From the NCBI GenBank assembly GCA_017459665.1, contig JAFUCN010000008.1, positions 46,701-110,700 of the forward strand: DNA of 64,000 nt, written 5' to 3'. Shown one piece after another: positions 34,236 to 42,530 of the stretch (positions within the stretch are counted from its first letter, which is position 1; each line of letters opens with the position of its first letter). The DNA is from Methanobrevibacter sp. (lineage in GTDB: Archaea > Methanobacteriota > Methanobacteria > Methanobacteriales > Methanobacteriaceae). The notes beneath the pieces are model-generated. The model did no database searches. It was not told the origin of the DNA and saw nothing but the letters and a program-made list of their open reading frames with translations. A program made the translations under genes and the position numbers.

Positions 34236-35099
34236 ATGAAAGATATAGATGTTTTAATTGAAGCTTTACCTTACATTAAAAAGTTTCATGGCGAGAAAAT
34301 TTTAATTAAATATGGTGGACATGCAATGGTGGATGATGAAGCAAAATCATCTACAGCACGTGACACAGTTTTACTCAAATATGTGGGAATGAAACCACTT
34401 ATCGTTCATGGTGGAGGTCCTGAAATTTCAAGATCAATGGATAAATTAGGAAAAGAATCCAAATTCATCAAAGGACTTCGTGTAACAGATGAAGAAACCA
34501 TGGAAATTATCGAAATGGTGCTGGTTGGTAAAATATCAACTGAAATCGTATCAGAACTCATTAAACATGACGGTCAGGCAATAAGCTTGTCCGGAAAAGA
34601 TTCAAGCTTAATATTTGCCCATAAAAAAGAAGCTAAAAAAATCGATGAAGAAATCGTTGATTTGGGTCTTGTTGGTGAAGTGGACTGCATCAACACAGAT
34701 TTGCTTGACATGTTTTTAGATAATGATTATATTCCTGTAATATCTCCAGTAGGTATTGCAAAAGACGGAACCAGTTTAAATCTCAATGCTGACACTGCAG
34801 CAGGTGAAGTTGCAAGTGCAGTCGGAGCTGAAAAGCTAATCATACTGACAGATGTTCCAGGCGTTTTAAGAGATCCTTCAAATCCTGATTCTTTAATTCA
34901 AAAAATCAGAATTGATGAAGTACCGGCTTTAATTGAAGAGGGAATTATCTCTGGTGGAATGATTCCAAAAATCGAAACCTGCGTAAAAGCCATTGAAAAT
35001 GGTGTAAAATCATGTCACATTATCGATGGGCGTAAAAAACACTCACTGCTTTTGGAAATCTTTACTACTGACGGTATTGGGACCATGATTTACAAATAG
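34236..35099 (+). CDS. argB: Acetylglutamate kinase
   Basis: This 287-residue amino-acid kinase phosphorylates N-acetylglutamate in arginine synthesis. It has the phosphate-binding [10 protein letters not shown] (lysine in the first strand), [22 protein letters not shown] and [10 protein letters not shown], with [10 protein letters not shown] near the C-terminus. No ribosome site is obvious (TAGTGATTAA precedes the ATG). It is divergent from the QueG-like gene and monocistronic. It complements argJ at 17990. Confidence 0.95.
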   Translation: MKDIDVLIEALPYIKKFHGEKILIKYGGHAMVDDEAKSSTARDTVLLKYVGMKPLIVHGGGPEISRSMDKLGKESKFIKGLRVTDEETMEIIEMVLVGKISTEIVSELIKHDGQAISLSGKDSSLIFAHKKEAKKIDEEIVDLGLVGEVDCINTDLLDMFLDNDYIPVISPVGIAKDGTSLNLNADTAAGEVASAVGAEKLIILTDVPGVLRDPSNPDSLIQKIRIDEVPALIEEGIISGGMIPKIETCVKAIENGVKSCHIIDGRKKHSLLLEIFTTDGIGTMIYK

Positions 35100-35151
35100 G
35101 TTTTAATCATTTTTAAAACGAAAAATTTATATTTTGTTTTCTTTTAATATT

Positions 35152-35238
35152 CATTTGAGGTGTAACCTCGAGATTGTGTATAAATAATGTGGTTAGAATC
35201 ATTGATTCTAGATTCATTTATTTATAAAACTTTTTTTT
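35152..35238 (+). ncRNA. Candidate small RNA, copy 1 of a duplicated gene
   Basis: A TATA-like TTTATATT (35126-35133) is followed 31 bases after its first base by a hairpin GAGGT/ACCTC (35157-35169). After 13 bases comes a 30-base core (35182-35211) that is identical in copy 2 and contains AGAATCATTGATTCT, a 7-1-7 inverted repeat. The unit ends AAAAC plus eight T residues (35226-35238), also identical in copy 2. A transcript from about 35152 to 35238 would be about 87 nt. Start and end are inferred from TATA and T-tract positions. No protein frame spans it. Confidence 0.6.
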
Positions 35239-35360
35239 ATTTTCATTTCATTTTCACGAATCAAAATCAATATTCTCATTTTTTGGATTATTTCATGTTC
35301 AAATCAATTTTGCAAGCTTAATTTCTATCTAATTTATATTCTAAGAAGTTTAATATAGTT

Positions 35361-35573
35361 ATGGTAGGTTTTGACCACTTAATTATGGAATGCATTTACA
35401 GAAAAAAGAGGCATTAACTTGAACGATAAGTGGAAATTTTTAATAAGTATAGCTCTTGAAATTATTGAAATAATCATTATGATTTTTAAATAATTATTCG
35501 AGGGTAGTAATTTGTTGTTGAATGTAAAGGAAGGAGTATAGCATTCTTTATCTAGTGGGGTCCTACCTACCAT
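35361..35573. repeat. Element bounded by imperfect inverted repeats (MITE-like)
   Basis: The left end (35361-35393) begins ATGGTAGGTTTTGACCACT and carries GAATGC at 35388-35393. The right end read on the other strand (35573 back to 35541) begins ATGGTAGGTAGGACCCCACT and carries GAATGC at the matching place. Arms of about 33 bases enclose about 150 AT-rich bases without a transposase. No clean target duplication was found. It could be a MITE, a decayed insertion sequence, or a long structured RNA. Confidence 0.4.
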
Positions 35574-35626
35574 TTAATAAAAGCAAAATTAGAGAAAAAA
35601 TTTATATATGTCTTATAATAAACCAA

Positions 35627-35713
35627 TTATTGAGGTTTTTGCCTCATTTTTCTGTAAAAATAATGTGGTTAGAATCATTGATTCTAGCTTCATTACCTTT
35701 AAAACTTTTTTTT
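35627..35713 (+). ncRNA. Candidate small RNA, copy 2 of a duplicated gene
   Basis: The layout repeats copy 1: TATA-like TTTATATA (35601-35608), 31 bases from its first base to a GAGG/CCTC hairpin (35632-35645), 13 bases to the 30-base identical core (35658-35687), then TTCATT, and the identical AAAAC plus eight T end (35701-35713). Promoter spacing, hairpin, core and terminator are preserved while the bases between them have drifted, which is the pattern of a functional RNA gene. The T-tract end touches the stop codon of the convergent acyl-CoA ligase gene. Confidence 0.6.
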
Positions 35714-37181
35714 AATCTTTAAACATTTTTCTCAGTTCTCTTCTAAGTAATTTCCAGCCGTTTACTCTTGGAAGTTCATCCAAATCATAGATTTCACGTG
35801 GAACCTTATATCTTGAAAGGTTTTCACGGGCATATACTAGCAGACCTTCGCTGTCATTTTCATTCTCCCATACAACAGCGGCTACTGGAATTTCTCCCCT
35901 GTGGCAGTCATTTATACTAAAAATAGCTATCTCTTTTACTTCAGGATATTTTATCAGGACTTCCTCTACTTCTGTTGGATAGATTTTCCATCCGCTCATT
36001 ACAATCATGTCTTTTTTACGGTCTGTAATAAACAGACGATTGTCTTCATCAAGATATCCTATATCTCCTGTTAAAAACCATCCGTCTTCTAAAAATGTCG
36101 CTTTGGTTTTTTCTTCATTTCCCCAATAGCCTTTTGCCACTGCAGGACCTCTTAGGGCAATTTCACCCTGTTTATAGTTTTCCAAAATCATTGATGAGTC
36201 ATCTTCGTCAACTATTTTAACTTCTGAAAAGCATACTGGATGGCCTACACTTTCGAATCTGTCTGCTTCACGGTAGTCTTCTGGTCGTATAACAGTTCCA
36301 GTTCCGATTACGATTGTTTCTGACAATCCGTAAGCGTTGATTATTGGTATTCCATAGGTCTGGTGGAAATCTTTCCATATCTTTTTGTGAAGTGGTCCTC
36401 CTCCTGATACAATCTCACGGACAGTTTTTAACTCTTCACGTTTGTCCATTGTTGTCAGTGAGTGTATTACTGGTGGCATTCCGGTTAAAACGGTAACCTT
36501 TTCATTTTTACATAAGTTTAGGTATTCTTCTATGTTGAACTGTTCCATTAGAATATAATATGCAGCTGCCCTTAATGCAGCAATGGACCATGAAAGTCCA
36601 ACGTGGGCCATCGGATAAATTCCGAGGTAAACATCATCTTGTTTTAAGGTCAACACATCGCATTCGTTGTGGATTGCTGTAAAGTAATTTCCATGAGTCA
36701 GCATTGCACCTTTAGGTTTACCTGTGGTTCCGGATGTGTATTGCAGTTGACATAAATCATCCCAATCAGTATTTTCGGCAGGTAAGACTTCACAATTTTT
36801 AAATGATACAATGTCTTCTGGAATATAAGTGTCAATGTCTATAATGTCTTTAGCGTCATTATCTGTAATCATCAGTTTTGCTTTTGAATCGCTTATGATA
36901 TATTCAAGCTCTGAAGCGGTAAAGATTCTGTTTGCAGGTATTGCTATTGCCCCTATTCTCCATATTGCAAAAAGTGAAAACAGATATTCTTCTGAGTTAT
37001 TTAAATAGATTAAAACCCTATCGCATTTATTTATTCCTAATCCTTTTAGTTTGCGTCCAATTTCAGAAACTATTGATAAAATTTCTCCGGAATTGTATTT
37101 GTTTGAGGTTGTAGGGTTATATAATACGTTTTTATCCAAACGTTTTGAATTGGCATCTAAAAAAGTAGTAATATTCAGCAT
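35712..37181 (-). CDS. AMP-dependent acyl-CoA synthetase/ligase
   Basis: This 489-residue adenylate-forming enzyme activates a carboxylic acid to an acyl-AMP and probably to its CoA thioester. It shows LQYTSGTTGKPKGAMLTHGN (the phosphate-binding motif), NAYGLSETI, the hinge-region ITDRKKDMIVMSGWKIYPTE and a C-terminal catalytic lysine region, RYKVPREIYDLDELPR. The substrate is not predictable; the family covers medium and aromatic acids. It lies directly after the isopropylmalate-type dehydrogenase gene with no intergenic base, so the two are co-expressed. Confidence 0.88.
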   Translation of the reverse strand: MLNITTFLDANSKRLDKNVLYNPTTSNKYNSGEILSIVSEIGRKLKGLGINKCDRVLIYLNNSEEYLFSLFAIWRIGAIAIPANRIFTASELEYIISDSKAKLMITDNDAKDIIDIDTYIPEDIVSFKNCEVLPAENTDWDDLCQLQYTSGTTGKPKGAMLTHGNYFTAIHNECDVLTLKQDDVYLGIYPMAHVGLSWSIAALRAAAYYILMEQFNIEEYLNLCKNEKVTVLTGMPPVIHSLTTMDKREELKTVREIVSGGGPLHKKIWKDFHQTYGIPIINAYGLSETIVIGTGTVIRPEDYREADRFESVGHPVCFSEVKIVDEDDSSMILENYKQGEIALRGPAVAKGYWGNEEKTKATFLEDGWFLTGDIGYLDEDNRLFITDRKKDMIVMSGWKIYPTEVEEVLIKYPEVKEIAIFSINDCHRGEIPVAAVVWENENDSEGLLVYARENLSRYKVPREIYDLDELPRVNGWKLLRRELRKMFKD

Positions 37182-38171
37182 TTAAATTAACTCCTTGACA
37201 ATAGCTTTTGTAACATCAATTGTTGATGCATCTCCACCCAAATCAGGTGTTCTAATATTACAGTCTGCAATTACCTTTTCAACGGCATTTTTAATGTCAT
37301 TTGATATTTCCCATTCGCCCAGATAGTCAAGCATCATTGAAGCTGACAGTATCATTGAGCAGGGATTTGCAATGTGCTTTCCAGCTATGTCTGGGGCAGA
37401 TCCGTGTACTGGTTCAAACAGTCCGTTATGGTCTCCGATATTTCCTGATGGTGCAAGACCTAATCCTCCCACAAGACCTGCGCTTTCATCAGATAGTATG
37501 TCTCCAAAGAGGTTGCTTGAAACTATAACGTCAAAGTTTTGGGGTTGTGTTAAAAGATACATTGCTGTTGCATCAACATAATAGTCTTCTGCAGTAATCT
37601 GCGGGTATTCTGCTGCTACTTTGTAAAAGCTTTCCTTAAAAACGCCGTCTGTCTTTTTTAGGACGTTGCTTTTGTGAACGCAGGTGACTTTGCTTTGACC
37701 TCTTTTTATGCACAGGTTAAATGCTGCTTTTGCGATTCTCTCAGAGGCTTTTTTTGTGATTACTCGCTCTGCAACCATCTTGTTTTCATCACCATATTCG
37801 ACTTGGGAGTATAGTCCTTCGGTGTTTTCACGCACTATTACAAAATCGATGTCGTCACGGATGCAGTTTACTCCCTTATAGGATTTTATTGGTCTTATAT
37901 TTGCATAGACATGCAGTGCCTGTCTTAAATTTATTATTGGACTTGGCTGGCCGGGAGTTGATGTTGATGCTCCGAATAGCACGGCATCATTTTTATTGGC
38001 TATTTTTATGGTTTCTTCTGGAAGTGTAGTCCCGTTTTTCTTAAAGCATTCATATCCGGCTTCGCCATATTCAAAATGAAAATTCAAGTCTAGTTTGTCG
38101 AGTAAATATTCGCAGGCATTCATTACTTCTATGCCTATTCCGTCCCCACTGATTATTGCAATATCATACAT
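37182..38171 (-). CDS. Isopropylmalate/homoisocitrate-type dehydrogenase
   Basis: This 329-residue NAD-dependent beta-decarboxylating dehydrogenase shows SGDGIGIEV, VRENTEGLYSQVEYG, the catalytic-lysine segment HKSNVLKKTDG, SNLFGDILSDESAG and EPVHGSAPDIAGK. In methanogens such enzymes act in leucine synthesis (LeuB) or in the 2-oxosuberate pathway of coenzyme B (AksF). YKGVNCIRDDIDFVIVRENT looks closer to archaeal LeuB, but the assignment is not certain. It is the first gene of a two-gene minus-strand operon with the acyl-CoA ligase, an unusual partner. Confidence 0.85.
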   Translation of the reverse strand: MYDIAIISGDGIGIEVMNACEYLLDKLDLNFHFEYGEAGYECFKKNGTTLPEETIKIANKNDAVLFGASTSTPGQPSPIINLRQALHVYANIRPIKSYKGVNCIRDDIDFVIVRENTEGLYSQVEYGDENKMVAERVITKKASERIAKAAFNLCIKRGQSKVTCVHKSNVLKKTDGVFKESFYKVAAEYPQITAEDYYVDATAMYLLTQPQNFDVIVSSNLFGDILSDESAGLVGGLGLAPSGNIGDHNGLFEPVHGSAPDIAGKHIANPCSMILSASMMLDYLGEWEISNDIKNAVEKVIADCNIRTPDLGGDASTIDVTKAIVKELI

Positions 38172-38346
38172 TATTTCACTTAAATCAATTTTGTAGTATA
38201 CTAATAATTAGATGTTATTACTATTTAAGTTAGTTTAAATTTTGTTCGTATACTATCGAAATACTTTTATATATCCAAAGTTATAATTATACATTAACTA
38301 CAAAAGTAATCATAGATTTTTCCTATTGAATTTGTGAGGGATTAAA

Positions 38347-38811
38347 ATGGAAAGAAGTATCGATGAATTAATTGAATTATTAAATGATAAAGATGACTTT
38401 GTTGTTGAAGATGCTGTTGGTGAGTTAGAATTAAGGGCTGAAGAAGCAGTTGACCCATTAATTGAAGCATTATCTCACAGAAAAAAACAAATCAGATTAA
38501 ATGCAGCAACTCTGCTTGGTGCAATCAATGATCCAAAAGCAATTCCTGCTTTAATTGATACATTAAGAGACAACAACAAATTAGTTAGAAGAGAGGCTTC
38601 AACCGCTTTAAGCCGTATGGGCGAACCTGCTGTTGAACCTTTAATGGCAATCCTTGATGATGAAGATTGGAGAGTAAGAGGAACTGCAGCTTGGGCATTA
38701 GGAAACCTAAACGATGAAAGGGCTATTCCTGCACTTGAAAAATTGCTTGATGATGAAAGTGGTTTTGTAAAATCCGGTGCTGAAAGCGCTATTAAATCCA
38801 TTAAAAAATAA
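38347..38811 (+). CDS. HEAT-repeat protein
   Basis: This 154-residue protein is built of four to five HEAT/PBS-lyase-type repeats, each with patterns such as ALIDTLRDNNKLVRREASTA and PLMAILDDEDWRVRGTAAWA. It forms a curved helical scaffold for protein-protein contact. It is monocistronic with a TATA-like CTTTTATATATCC (38264-38276) and a GTGAGGG ribosome site. HEAT proteins of this size in methanogens have no fixed role. Confidence 0.82.
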   Translation: MERSIDELIELLNDKDDFVVEDAVGELELRAEEAVDPLIEALSHRKKQIRLNAATLLGAINDPKAIPALIDTLRDNNKLVRREASTALSRMGEPAVEPLMAILDDEDWRVRGTAAWALGNLNDERAIPALEKLLDDESGFVKSGAESAIKSIKK

Positions 38812-38835
38812 GATTAATTTCTTATTTTTATCTTT
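38804..38835 (+). terminator. Hairpin terminator over the HEAT gene stop
   Basis: A 10-bp stem, AAAAATAAGA (38804-38813) with TCTTATTTTT (38820-38829), encloses the TAA stop, and T-rich sequence follows. Confidence 0.6.
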
Positions 38836-39060
38836 TTTTAATTTAACTTATTATAATTAAGATATTGATTTTTAAATTAGTTATATATTCTAATTTAATG
38901 ATTTAACTTATTTTTAGATGATTTTTTAAATATCATTTGTGATATACAAAATTTTAGTATTTTGAATATTTGCTTAATTTATTCAGTTTTTGCATTAATT
39001 TTTCTAAACATTGTTTATTATTTTTTAATTTTTTATGGATTTTTTCAGAAAAATTCTTCA
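38836..39060. other. AT-rich intergenic stretch upstream of glutamate synthase operon
   Basis: Very AT-rich sequence without a protein or RNA gene that I can support. Together with the flanking terminator and the operator it fills the 331 bases between the HEAT gene and the glutamate synthase operon. Confidence 0.5.
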
Positions 39061-39078
39061 TCGGAAGATACTTTCCGA
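39061..39078 (+). promoter_or_regulatory. NrpR operator (GGAA-N6-TTCC) of the glutamate synthase operon
   Basis: The inverted repeat TCGGAA (39061-39066), six bases, TTCCGA (39073-39078) contains the exact GGAA-N6-TTCC consensus recognised by NrpR, the nitrogen repressor of methanogens. A TATA box, CATTTATATATGG, follows at 39081-39093, so bound repressor would block transcription factor assembly. The genes downstream are nitrogen-assimilation genes, which supports the call. Confidence 0.88.
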
Positions 39079-39142
39079 CACATTTATATATGGTTATCAT
39101 TAAAGTAATTATTAGAAAAAATAATTCTTTGGAGGATTAAAA

Positions 39143-40060
39143 TTGTGCGGAATAGCAGGGATTGTTTACAAAGATAAAAAATTACACAATATTGGAAATG
39201 ACATGACAAACATGCTCCACCAGTTACAGCACAGAGGACCTGACTCAGCAGGATACTCAATTTATGGTGGAACAGGCTTAAAAGATGATGAATACATTTT
39301 AAAAATTCAAGTAAAAGAAAGCGATAAATTACTTGCCAAAGTAAAAGATGTAATCAACTTTCAAACTCCAATCAAAAGCGATGATGTTTTGCCTTCAGTT
39401 GGAGATTCATTCATCTACAAATGCAAAATATCTTTGGATGACTTTTCCCAGCTAAAACCACTGATTACAAAAATTGACACATTGGATGATGTTATTGTAA
39501 TAAACGGAAGTCATGATTTTGAAATGATTAAGGATGTTGGCTCAGTACTTGATATTGCAGACAGATACGATGTCAGATCAGTTAAAGGAACACATGCTAT
39601 CGGCCACACACGTTTTTCAACAGAAAGTGGGGTGGACAGATACCATGCACACCCTTTCCAAACATACATTGTTCGTGATATCTCAGTGGTACACAACGGC
39701 CAGATTACAAACTACTGGAAAGTAAGGGATCCTCTTGAAAGGAAAGGACACAAATTCGAAACATTCAACGATACAGAATGTCTTGTTCACTACATTGCAG
39801 ACAAACTTGACACAGGCTACTCACTTGAAGAGGCACTTGAACAGTCAGTTGAAGACATGGACGGTCCGTTTTCCTACATTATCGGAACTCCTCAGGGAAT
39901 TGGAATAGCAAAAGACAAATTAGGCCTAAGACCAGGTGTAATGGCAGAAACAGATGATGTATTTGCAATTGCATCAGAAGAAGTGTCTTTAAGGGAAGTA
40001 GTCGACACACACCACGTGGAACAGATTTCTCCTGGTGAAGTAATGGTTTATGAAATTTAA
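39143..40060 (+). CDS. Glutamate synthase glutaminase subunit (class II amidotransferase)
   Basis: This 305-residue class II glutamine amidotransferase is the archaeal stand-alone N-terminal domain of glutamate synthase. It begins with a TTG start then CGIAGIV, so removal of Met exposes the catalytic Cys2. Other marks are LQHRGPDSAGYS, GHTRFSTES, HNGQITNYW and SEEVSLREV. A GGAGGATT ribosome site lies nine bases before the TTG. It releases ammonia from glutamine for the synthase subunit at 40751. It is first in a three-gene operon under the NrpR operator. Confidence 0.92.
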   Translation: MCGIAGIVYKDKKLHNIGNDMTNMLHQLQHRGPDSAGYSIYGGTGLKDDEYILKIQVKESDKLLAKVKDVINFQTPIKSDDVLPSVGDSFIYKCKISLDDFSQLKPLITKIDTLDDVIVINGSHDFEMIKDVGSVLDIADRYDVRSVKGTHAIGHTRFSTESGVDRYHAHPFQTYIVRDISVVHNGQITNYWKVRDPLERKGHKFETFNDTECLVHYIADKLDTGYSLEEALEQSVEDMDGPFSYIIGTPQGIGIAKDKLGLRPGVMAETDDVFAIASEEVSLREVVDTHHVEQISPGEVMVYEI

Positions 40061-40069
40061 GGTGATGAA

Positions 40070-40738
40070 ATGAGTGTATTGGAAATAGATGCAGAAGAAT
40101 TAACTCCTCGTGAGATTAACTCACAGCTAAAAGAAGCTGCAGGTGAATATGACAAAATCATTATTAAAAACCCGAATGCGAAACATTACCTTGCTGCAGG
40201 AGTAACAGAAGATGTGGAAATAGAATTTGACGGTTCTGTAGGATACTTTGCAGGATGCATGTGCGACAAACCGAAAATAAAAATCAACGGAAACGCAGGT
40301 TGGTTTGTTGGAGACAACATCACTGGAGGAGAAGTTGTAGTTGAAGGATCAGCAGGTGACGGAGCAGGTCAGGGAATATATGATGGTTACGTTGTTGTAA
40401 AAGAATCAGTTGGTTCAAGGACTGGTGAAATCATGAAAAACGGAACAATAATCATTGGAGGAAACTCAGGATTCATGACCGGAATTTTCATGATGGGAGG
40501 ACGTATTATTATCCTAGGTGACGTTGGAGATGATGTAGCAGAATCCATTATCCGTGGAGTAGTATACGTTAAAGGTAAAGTAAAAAGCTTAGGAAACAAT
40601 GCCAAATTTGATGATATGACCTTTGAAGATTCACTTGAACTTGAAGAAGCATTATCTTCATACGGTTTTAACATTGACGATTATTCAGACTTTAAAAAAA
40701 TAGTTCCAAAAAGTACAAGGCCATTCTATGGTCACTAG
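40070..40738 (+). CDS. Glutamate synthase GXGXG subunit
   Basis: This 222-residue protein is a right-handed beta-helix of the GXGXG family, equal to the C-terminal domain of bacterial GltB. Repeats with glycine pairs are evident (GWFVGDNITGGEVVVEGSAG, GDGAGQGIYDG, GGNSGFMTGIFMMGGRI). It forms a structural scaffold between glutaminase and synthase parts. It starts nine bases after the first gene and ends 12 before the third. The ribosome site is AAGGTGATGAA. Confidence 0.92.
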   Translation: MSVLEIDAEELTPREINSQLKEAAGEYDKIIIKNPNAKHYLAAGVTEDVEIEFDGSVGYFAGCMCDKPKIKINGNAGWFVGDNITGGEVVVEGSAGDGAGQGIYDGYVVVKESVGSRTGEIMKNGTIIIGGNSGFMTGIFMMGGRIIILGDVGDDVAESIIRGVVYVKGKVKSLGNNAKFDDMTFEDSLELEEALSSYGFNIDDYSDFKKIVPKSTRPFYGH

Positions 40739-40750
40739 GGAGTGTAAAAT

Positions 40751-42241
40751 ATGCCATACAGAGTTGAAAGAAATCCGGATTTATGTAAAAAAAATTTTGG
40801 ACGTCCAGGATGTTGCTGGTATTTATGTGATGACAGGGATGAAAAAATCTGCGGAAGATGCTTTTCATGTCTAAACAATTGTCCTCATGGAGTTTACGAA
40901 TTAATTCAGGGAGACCCATACCCATTAAACCAGGAAAAATGTGTGGGATGCAGAATATGTCTTGAAATGTGTCCAAACAGAGCAATTGAAGTAAATGCAA
41001 TTCCTGAAGATGCAAGACAGGGCTGGGGATTCCAGGACATTGTCGAAATTGTCAGACAATCACAGACAGCATCATACAAACTCAGAAGTACTGGTGCACT
41101 AAGGCGCATACCTGACTTTGATGATTTGGTTGTAATACCTGCTCAAGTTTCAAGACCACCTATTGACAAGTACAGGGAACCTTGCGGAACCGATGTGGTT
41201 TTAGGTGACAGATTTGCTGAAAATCCTTTAAAAATTGATACTCCAATCATGATTGGTGCAATGTCATTTGGAGCATTGTCAAAAGAAGCAAAAATGGCTT
41301 TGGCTATTGGATCCAGTCTTGCTGGAACAGTAACAAACACTGGTGAAGGAGGAATGCTTCCGGAAGAAAGGGAATTGGCTGATAAGTTAATTGCACAGTA
41401 TGCATCAGGTCGTTTTGGAGTATCTGCAGATTATCTCAAAAAAGGAGATGCAATTGAAATCAAAATAGGTCAAGGTGCAAAATCAGGTATGGGAGGACAC
41501 CTCTTAGGTGAAAAGGTAACAGCTGAAGTATCAAGAATCAGAAACATTCCTGAAGGCTCAGATGCACTTTCACCTGCAAGACACATGGATATAGTAGGTC
41601 CTGAAGACTTAAGCATGAAAATCTCACAATTAAGGGAAATAACTGACTGGAAAGTGCCTATTATGGTTAAATTCGCATCCGGTAAAGTAGCATCTGATGT
41701 AAAAATCGCAGCAAAAGGCGGAGCCGACATAATTGTTGTAGATGGTATGCAGGGAGGAACAGGAGCGGGTCCTGAAGTAATCATGGAACACTCTGGAATT
41801 CCTTCAGTCGCTTCAATTGTCGAAGCTGACATGGCACTTAAAGAAATTGGCCTAAGAGACCAAGTTAGTCTGGTTGCTGCAGGCGGTGTTCGCTCAGGTG
41901 CAGACTTGGCAAAAGCCATTGCGCTTGGTGCAGATGCAGTATACATTGCAACAGCAGCATTAATCTCAATAGGATGCAGAGTATGTCAAATGTGTTATAC
42001 TGGAACCTGCAGAAAAGGAATTGCTACACAGGATTTATCCTTAAGACATAGATTAGACTATAAGGAAATGGGTAAAAACGTGGCAAACTACATAAAAACA
42101 ATGACTGATGAGGCATGTATGTTGGTCCAACAGGCAGGAAATACTCACATCACAAAGCTTGAAAAAGAAAACTTAAGATCACTGACCCTGGAAGCATCAG
42201 CTTTAACTGGTGTTCCTATGGCTGGTGTCGGCAGGATTTAG
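40751..42241 (+). CDS. Glutamate synthase FMN/Fe-S subunit with N-terminal ferredoxin domain
   Basis: This 496-residue catalytic subunit converts 2-oxoglutarate and ammonia to glutamate. The N-terminus has two 4Fe-4S motifs (CGRCFSCLNNCPHG and CVGCRICLEMCP), so ferredoxin-like electron entry replaces the NADPH subunit of bacteria. The barrel shows MSFGALSKEAKMALAIGSS, GEGGMLP, KSGMGGHLLGEKV, VVDGMQGGTGAGP and the cluster segment CRVCQMCYTGTCRKG. It is last in the NrpR-controlled operon. The paralogue at 3980 has a rubredoxin-like tip instead. Confidence 0.93.
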   Translation: MPYRVERNPDLCKKNFGRPGCCWYLCDDRDEKICGRCFSCLNNCPHGVYELIQGDPYPLNQEKCVGCRICLEMCPNRAIEVNAIPEDARQGWGFQDIVEIVRQSQTASYKLRSTGALRRIPDFDDLVVIPAQVSRPPIDKYREPCGTDVVLGDRFAENPLKIDTPIMIGAMSFGALSKEAKMALAIGSSLAGTVTNTGEGGMLPEERELADKLIAQYASGRFGVSADYLKKGDAIEIKIGQGAKSGMGGHLLGEKVTAEVSRIRNIPEGSDALSPARHMDIVGPEDLSMKISQLREITDWKVPIMVKFASGKVASDVKIAAKGGADIIVVDGMQGGTGAGPEVIMEHSGIPSVASIVEADMALKEIGLRDQVSLVAAGGVRSGADLAKAIALGADAVYIATAALISIGCRVCQMCYTGTCRKGIATQDLSLRHRLDYKEMGKNVANYIKTMTDEACMLVQQAGNTHITKLEKENLRSLTLEASALTGVPMAGVGRI

Positions 42242-42275
42242 AGGTTAATTAATCTCTATTTTTTCTATTTTTTTA
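42240..42275 (+). terminator. Hairpin terminator of glutamate synthase operon
   Basis: AGAGGTTAA with TTAATCTCT (42240-42257) forms a nearly perfect palindrome that starts within the TAG stop and is followed by two T-tracts. Confidence 0.65.
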
Positions 42276-42530
42276 AATTTTTAATAATTATATCTTTTCT
42301 TTGTTTTCCTGTTCACTTTTTGATTTAAATTTTAATGAAAATATATTTGTTTTTAAACGTTATTTTAGACAGATAAAGAAAAAGACAAAGGTTTGTTTCT
42401 CAAATGTAATTTTTTTTTAATTTTTTTTAATTTTTAAGGGTTATATAGTCTTAAATTTAAATACAACCTCTTCTATATCTATATATATCTTTTGATTAAA
42501 AACACATAATTCTGATTTGAGGTAATTTAA

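Larger units (their letters stand above)
35100..35711 (+). other. Gene-free stretch with two sRNA candidates and an inverted-repeat element
   Basis: This 612-base interval between argB and the convergent acyl-CoA ligase gene has no convincing protein gene. It is organised as small RNA candidate copy 1 (about 35152-35238), an AT-rich spacer, an element bounded by imperfect inverted repeats (35361-35573), and small RNA candidate copy 2 (about 35627-35713). The copies are described separately. Confidence 0.6.

Noticed and set aside
35419..35493. TTG-started frame for a 24-aa hydrophobic peptide inside the inverted-repeat element, toxin-like in look
   Set aside because: AT-rich DNA readily gives hydrophobic short frames; the start is weak, and there is no paired antisense RNA or conservation evidence in the window.
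35379..35573. 64-aa frame on the minus strand through the inverted-repeat element
   Set aside because: It begins inside the right inverted repeat, has no ribosome site, and its sequence looks like non-coding drift.
41470..41946. 158-aa minus-strand frame over the glutamate synthase gene
   Set aside because: It is antisense to a fully supported enzyme and has the Ser/Pro/Ala-rich look of a shadow frame.
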